Below are positions 60,024 to 64,000 of a stretch of DNA of 64,000 bases, piece after piece (the stretch's first letter is position 1; each line of letters starts with the position of its first letter). Position numbers and translations under genes: made by a program. Under the pieces are notes generated by a model, which did no database searches, was not told the origin of the DNA, and worked only from the letters and a program-made list of their open reading frames with translations. This DNA is from Bacillus sp. HMF5848 (GTDB lineage Bacteria; Bacillota; Bacilli; Bacillales; HMF5848), in assembly GCF_003944835.1 (NCBI RefSeq), contig NZ_RWIV01000001.1:3957501-4021500 (forward strand), written 5' to 3'.

Positions 60024-61403
60024 ATGTTCTTAATTAGCTTAGCTATAATTGGAGTTTTACTTATTACTGGTAAGTTCATTCGATCCTTTGTCCCTTATTT
60101 TCAAAGTATTTTCATCCCAACTTCGATTATTGCTGGATTATTAGGGCTTTTGTTGGGAGAGCAAGTATTGGGGAGATTTTTTTCGGATAATCATATATTA
60201 GCAGATGGTCTGTTCACTGAGGAAATAGTCGCTGTTTGGAGAGACATGCCAAAGGTACTTATTACAATCATATTCGCCTCTTTATTTTTAGGGAAAAAGA
60301 TTCCTAGCCCTAAACAAATTTGGAAATTAGCAGGACCTCAGGTTTCATTTGGGCAAACAGTTGCATGGGGACAATATGTATTAGGTCTTTTACTTGCGAT
60401 CTTTGTTCTTACCCCTTTTCTTTCGCTTCCTGAAATGTCTGGCGCATTAATTGAAATTAGTTTTCAAGGAGGACCTGGAACAGCTGCTGGATTAGAGCAA
60501 ACTTTTAACAGCTTAGGGTTTGAGCAAGGGCGTGATTTAGCGGTCGGACTTGCAACAATTGGAGTTATTTCCGGAATGTTAACGGGAATCACGATTATTA
60601 ATTGGGGCATTCGTAAGAAAAAAACAACAGTTGCTAAATCTCCAGCAAATATGAGTTCGTATGAAAAGAAAGGAATCTACAAAGAGGATGAAAAGCCAAC
60701 AGCTGGCCAATTAACAACTAGAACACAATCTATTGAAACATTAACAGTTCAATTTGCATGTATTCTACTAGCCATTGGCTTAGGACTTCTTTTACAAAAA
60801 GGATTTATAGTCATTGAAAATGCAACATGGGGTGCAAAGTATAATATCTTTATTTTTAAACACCTTCCGCTCTTTCCACTAGCAATGGTTGGTAGTGTCA
60901 TTGTCCAACTTATTGAAAATAGGCTCATAAACTATTCATTTATGAACCGGCAATTAATAATGCGAATTCAAGGATTAGCTCTTGACTTATTAATCACATC
61001 AGCGATAGCTTCATTAGCACTCACTGCCATACAACAACATTGGATCGCATTCTTACTACTTTCTTTCGTCGGGATTAGTTGGAATATATTCGCATTTATT
61101 GTATTAGCACCTAAAATGATCCCGAGCTATTGGTTTGAAAGAGGTGTTGTAGATTTAGGACAATCAATGGGGATGACAACAACAGGCTTAATGCTTTTAC
61201 AAATTGTTGATCCTGAAAAAGAAACACCTTCATTTGAAAGCTTTGGGTACAAACAATTACTGTTCGAACCGTTTGTTGGTGGCGGCTTTTTCACAGCAGC
61301 ATCCATGCCATTAATCTACCAGTTTAATGCTTACTCTTTACTTATTGTTACTAGTATCCTTCTAGTATTTTGGCTCATGATCGGACTTTTTGTTTTTAAA
61401 TGA
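60024..61403 (+). CDS. GltS-family sodium:glutamate symporter
   Basis: A 459-residue carrier with about twelve hydrophobic segments in two halves. Family features include SIFIPTSIIAGLLGLLLGEQ, the re-entrant stretch ISFQGGPGTAAGLEQTF and, in the second half, GVVDLGQSMGMTTTGLMLLQ. GltS carriers take up glutamate with sodium. A long cytoplasmic loop (about 195-235) separates the halves. AGGGGGGAT lies upstream at slightly long spacing. A REP unit begins five bases past the stop. Confidence 0.85.
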   Translation: MFLISLAIIGVLLITGKFIRSFVPYFQSIFIPTSIIAGLLGLLLGEQVLGRFFSDNHILADGLFTEEIVAVWRDMPKVLITIIFASLFLGKKIPSPKQIWKLAGPQVSFGQTVAWGQYVLGLLLAIFVLTPFLSLPEMSGALIEISFQGGPGTAAGLEQTFNSLGFEQGRDLAVGLATIGVISGMLTGITIINWGIRKKKTTVAKSPANMSSYEKKGIYKEDEKPTAGQLTTRTQSIETLTVQFACILLAIGLGLLLQKGFIVIENATWGAKYNIFIFKHLPLFPLAMVGSVIVQLIENRLINYSFMNRQLIMRIQGLALDLLITSAIASLALTAIQQHWIAFLLLSFVGISWNIFAFIVLAPKMIPSYWFERGVVDLGQSMGMTTTGLMLLQIVDPEKETPSFESFGYKQLLFEPFVGGGFFTAASMPLIYQFNAYSLLIVTSILLVFWLMIGLFVFK

Positions 61404-61408
61404 AGCAT

Positions 61409-61437
61409 GGAAGCATGGGGACGGTTCTTAGTCTGCC
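61409..61437 (+). repeat. REP unit after the GltS gene
   Basis: A single forward unit (GGAAGCATGGGGACGGTTCT), ending GTCTGCC. Confidence 0.85.
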
Positions 61438-61532
61438 GTTGCGAGATGAGTTGATTGGTGAGGGGAATTAAATTGACGACATGGAAATTCTTTTTTTGCT
61501 CCGTCAGATGATGAGGTTGGATATAAAACAAC

Positions 61533-61564
61533 AGGGGACAGTTCTTACTCGAGAACTGTCCCCT
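61533..61564. repeat. Compact palindrome with GGGGACAGTTCT variant
   Basis: AGGGGACAGTTCT and its exact complement enclose TACTCG: a 13-bp stem. It resembles a REP core with one base changed symmetrically in both arms (GACGG to GACAG), as if it had been copied from a distinct subfamily or compensated. Confidence 0.8.
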
Positions 61565-61586
61565 AAACGTGATTATTACAAGCAAA

Positions 61587-61862
61587 TCAGTTGTTATATA
61601 ATAAGTAACTCAAAAAAAGCAAACATGCAGCGCATACATGAAGGCTGGTCAATATAAGCTTTCCTTTAACCTTAAGTCTATTAAATAATATTAATATTAT
61701 AAGAGATAGAATAACTCCTATAAAAGGTCCTACTGAGAAGCCGCCCAACATTGCTACGCCACCAAGGTATTGTAAGTCCGTAAAAAAGTAATAATAGCTT
61801 ACGAAAATTGCGCTGCCTAAAAACCAGTAGACAAAGAAAGCTGAGAAAAAACATATAAACAT
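61587..61862 (-). CDS. Small membrane protein, function unknown
   Basis: A 91-residue, very hydrophobic protein with three or four membrane segments (FFSAFFVYWFLGSAIFVSYY; GGFSVGPFIGVILSLIILIL; LTSLHVCAACLLFLSYLL). The ribosome site is weak, but the composition and codon use look coding. It has no recognised family and stands alone. Confidence 0.5.
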   Translation of the reverse strand: MFICFFSAFFVYWFLGSAIFVSYYYFFTDLQYLGGVAMLGGFSVGPFIGVILSLIILILFNRLKVKGKLILTSLHVCAACLLFLSYLLYNN

Positions 61863-61920
61863 TTAATTTGTAGTTCTCATGTTTTATCCCCTTTACGTTT
61901 GTAGCTATTCCAAATTTCAG

Positions 61921-62044
61921 GAAGCATGGAAGGGGTTCTCGTGCACCCTTCCTGTTGTCGGGATTTGCCGTGTGAAAACCGGTACTAGTATACGTCTCTC
62001 TCATGCCTAGCACTCGATAGCGCGAGAACTGGCCCTACTCTGCC
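61921..62044. repeat. Degenerate REP pair with CTAG-rich middle
   Basis: A decayed forward unit (GAAGCATGGAAGGGGTTCTC) and a decayed inverted unit (GCGAGAACTGGCCC) flank GTGTGAAAACCGGTACTAGT and ATGCCTAGCACTCG. The same middle words (ACCGGTGCTAGT, GCCTAGCACTTGG) occur at about 63440-63480, so the two regions are related copies. Confidence 0.7.
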
Positions 62045-62079
62045 TTTTAATAGAATGCAAATTTTTATAAACTTAGTTT

Positions 62080-62865
62080 TTATTGTTCATCCAACTGATT
62101 ACAAATAATTGCTAATCGCCTAATTTCTTTTCTCATATTTTGATTCACAGGATAAACCTCTTCTAAATAATCCAAAATTTTAAGAGCAGATTCTGGAACT
62201 TGCTGATATCCTTGTAACATTTCCCTCATCATTCCTGCAAATTCTGGAAATCTTTTTTCTACCCGTCTATCATTCCCGAAAATATCTAGGTAATACTCTA
62301 CTTCCTTTTCAATTAAATGAAGTACGGATAGGATATTATCTATTGCGTGGTTTTGAATAAACTTCATACCAGAAAACTTTTCGCCCCTTGCATACCTGCA
62401 TAGCCCGACATATAAATTAGTCAGGGCTTCGTTTATAGCAAAGTCTAGCGACTCTTGGCGTATCAATGGGGCTCTTCTTAAAGGTGACACAATTTCTAGA
62501 TTATTAAAGGAAGGTTCTTTCCAAACAATACGTCCAGGAGAAAAATGAATATTTCTCATTTCCTCTTCTTCAAATACCGCAAATTCACCATATATTCCAT
62601 CTTCAAATAAAATCTTATAACCGTCTTTTGTATTTTTAAATGAATAAGCCAAAGGGTGAACAGATTCAAGCCAATCTAGTTGGTCTATAAATCTTGTTTT
62701 CAAGGTGGGCTTTGCGATAACAAAAAAGTCCAAATCAGAATATTCATCTAAACGTTCGGTCTCATTTCCAACTGAACCAAGGCCTAGTAACAGCAATGCA
62801 TCACCCGTTTCTTCTATACTTCTTCCAATCTGATTGAGTCTTTCTAATAATTGCTTTTTTCCCAT
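62080..62865 (-). CDS. Nucleotidyltransferase-domain protein
   Basis: A 261-residue protein. The N-terminal MNT fold has LLLGLGSVGNETERLDEYSD followed by LDFFVIAKP, supplying the G-S and D-x-D catalytic motif. The rest is alpha-helical. Such proteins include aminoglycoside and lincosamide nucleotidyltransferases; the third acidic residue may be in GEFAVFEEEE. An antibiotic-resistance role cannot be assigned. The ATG at 62865 with GAGGGATG is preferred to the ATG at 62880. Confidence 0.75.
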   Translation of the reverse strand: MGKKQLLERLNQIGRSIEETGDALLLLGLGSVGNETERLDEYSDLDFFVIAKPTLKTRFIDQLDWLESVHPLAYSFKNTKDGYKILFEDGIYGEFAVFEEEEMRNIHFSPGRIVWKEPSFNNLEIVSPLRRAPLIRQESLDFAINEALTNLYVGLCRYARGEKFSGMKFIQNHAIDNILSVLHLIEKEVEYYLDIFGNDRRVEKRFPEFAGMMREMLQGYQQVPESALKILDYLEEVYPVNQNMRKEIRRLAIICNQLDEQ

Positions 62866-63324
62866 GTTAGCATCCCTCACTTAATTAACTCTTTTACTCA
62901 AAATCTCTACGCATATATCTTGTTTAGTTAGATTAAAATCATTCTTCACAAACTGTAATTATTTTATCATAAAATTATAATTATTCTTTTGGTTTATCCA
63001 ATCAATAAAGTAAATACAGTCCAATTAATATAGTAATTAGCACACTTACAACAATTGTCTGCTAGTTTATTGGGTTGATATTTTGTATACCAATTCATGT
63101 ATATAATTTCAATAAACATTAAAATATAGAAGTAAGAATAGACCAAATCATATGCGATTTGGTCTGCTATTTTGTATGTTGTTTACATGTTTCTCCACAG
63201 AAATGGAACCAGTAAGTAAGAGCACCTATTTACTTCGGTGCATAGAGACATTTCAAGAGCACTAAAAAAGCCAAACGATTTTGATTTTAGTATAATTATT
63301 AACCGAATAAAGGCTTTCGGGAAA

Positions 63325-63450
63325 AGGTAATTGACTACATATAGTAGATGGTTAGTTTTTCTTTTTCTGATCTGTCACTTTCCCACCGGTTTCGGACGGT
63401 TCCCTTGCATCTTTCTCGTCGTCGGGACTCGTAGTGAGAACCGGTGCTAG
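63325..63450 (-). repeat. Composite hairpin repeat, inverted degenerate copy
   Basis: AATTGACTACATATAGTAGA (from about 63331) is a decayed hairpin. It is followed by GATCTGTCACTTTCCCACC and GGTTTCGGACGGTTCCC, the reverse of the block order at 17140-17240. The 62866-63324 stretch before it is AT-rich with no gene seen. Confidence 0.65.
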
Positions 63451-63477
63451 TCTAATTCTCTCTTCTGCCTAGCACTT

Positions 63478-63603
63478 GGCAGCATGAGAACCGTCCCCAC
63501 TTTGCCTACTTCCCATGCCTGACTCGGTAGTGCGAGAACCCGCCCCACTTTGCCTACTTTCCATGCCTGACTCGGCAGCATGAGAACCGTCCCCACTTTG
63601 CCT
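63478..63603 (-). repeat. 48-bp tandem array of inverted-orientation REP units
   Basis: GG(C/T)AG unit heads start at 63478, 63526 and 63574, exactly 48 bp apart, joined by CTACTT(T/C)CCATGCCTGACTC. The outer units are standard and the middle one is diverged (GAACCCGCCCC). The array ends one base before the stop codon of the EamA gene. Confidence 0.9.
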
Positions 63604-63604
63604 T

Positions 63605-64000
63605 CTAGCTTGCTCGAGGGGTAGTCATTGACTTCTCATTTTTCTTCCCTTTATAGTTCACTACAATAATACCAACAGCAACCATAGAAATGGCAACTAA
63701 GATAAATACATTTAGATGTTCTTCTGGAATAAACATTGCGGATAATACTGTGCCAGAAACAGGGACAATAAATTTATACATACTCAATTCTCCCGCTGGG
63801 TTGAACTTCAATAAAGAGTACCAAAGGCCAAAAGCACAGGCAGAAAGAAGAGCAGAATAGAGTAATAACCCCCACCCAAAAGACGTAAAGGTAATGGCAC
63901 CGGCAGCCATTTGCGGAAGTCCAAAGACAAGCATTATGCTAGAACCAAGGGTCAACTGCCAACCGGTCACAGCGAAAGGATGAATGCCCGTTGCCAACTC
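63605..64000 (-). CDS. EamA/DMT-family transporter, partial
   Basis: About 131 C-terminal residues of a drug/metabolite transporter; the 5' part lies beyond the right edge. Four hydrophobic helices (LTLGSSIMLVFGLPQMAAGA; WGLLLYSALLSACAFGLWYS; MYKFIVPVSGTVLSAMFI; VFILVAISMVAVGIIVVN) match the second EamA half. The tail is short and basic. Substrate unknown. Its TAG stop is followed within two bases by a REP array. Confidence 0.85.
   Translation of the reverse strand, partial: ELATGIHPFAVTGWQLTLGSSIMLVFGLPQMAAGAITFTSFGWGLLLYSALLSACAFGLWYSLLKFNPAGELSMYKFIVPVSGTVLSAMFIPEEHLNVFILVAISMVAVGIIVVNYKGKKNEKSMTTPRAS

Noticed and set aside
67-63603. CRISPR array interpretation of the repeated units
   Set aside because: Units are dispersed over the whole window, occur in both orientations and are joined by non-unique linkers; no cas genes are present.

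Overview
The window reads as chromosome of a low-to-moderate GC Gram-positive rod, most likely a Bacillaceae member. Supporting signs are strong AGGAGG-type ribosome binding sites, GTG/TTG starts, an FNR box of the Bacillus type, a YfkAB-type radical SAM protein, an AblB/YodP-type acetyltransferase, an OpuD-like betaine carrier and possible Spo0A boxes. Species cannot be fixed from sequence alone. No rRNA, tRNA, CRISPR array or prophage was seen.

Layout. 0.4-7.3 kb: beta-lysine acetyltransferase (ablB), a sigma-54 activator, an M20 amidohydrolase, an SLH/CAP secreted protein and mscL. 7.6-17 kb: an anaerobic respiration block. A DmsABC-like molybdoenzyme with its TorD chaperone sits behind a textbook FNR-activated promoter. 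Next to it are a PucR regulator, a four-cluster ferredoxin and a second, cytoplasmic molybdopterin oxidoreductase. 17.3-26.7 kb: a putative nucleotide-signalling conflict island: HEPN-like gene, TrkA-N/RyR membrane protein, SLOG protein, TIR protein, SPFH-like coiled-coil protein, membrane SH3 protein and HEPN-like/CBS protein. 26.8-32.6 kb: a secreted charged repeat protein behind a cyclic-di-GMP-I riboswitch, a WYL/TnsA-like nuclease fusion and a REP-associated (RAYT) transposase. 33-38 kb: a membrane-anchored hydrolase, a BCCT carrier and YfkAB. 38-52 kb: seven same-strand genes forming a membrane-remodelling island: three dynamin-like GTPases, a small protein, two membrane-associated proteins and a STAND ATPase with TPRs. 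52.6-58.3 kb: a complete peptide/nickel-type ABC transporter with divergent binding protein. 59-64 kb: PRC-barrel protein, GltS-type carrier, small membrane protein, nucleotidyltransferase and a truncated EamA transporter.

The most pervasive feature is a dispersed REP-like sequence (core GGGGACGGTTCTC, outer end GGCAG) with dozens of copies between genes, mostly as inverted pairs (REPINs). Its outer end often lies directly against a stop codon, one copy forms codons inside the M20 gene, and a RAYT transposase gene in the window abuts a full REPIN. A second composite repeat carries a GAAGCTAATCAAC hairpin. Many intergenic tandem arrays (21, 31, 39, 47, 48, 70, 77 and 92 bp) show that the spacers of this genome are unusually repeat-rich.

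The best candidates for undescribed biology are the TIR/SLOG/RyR/HEPN island, the dynamin/STAND island (including a dynamin fused to an extracellular TcaA-like region), and the REPIN/RAYT system with its stop-codon placement. All functional statements are inferences from motifs; no database search was possible.
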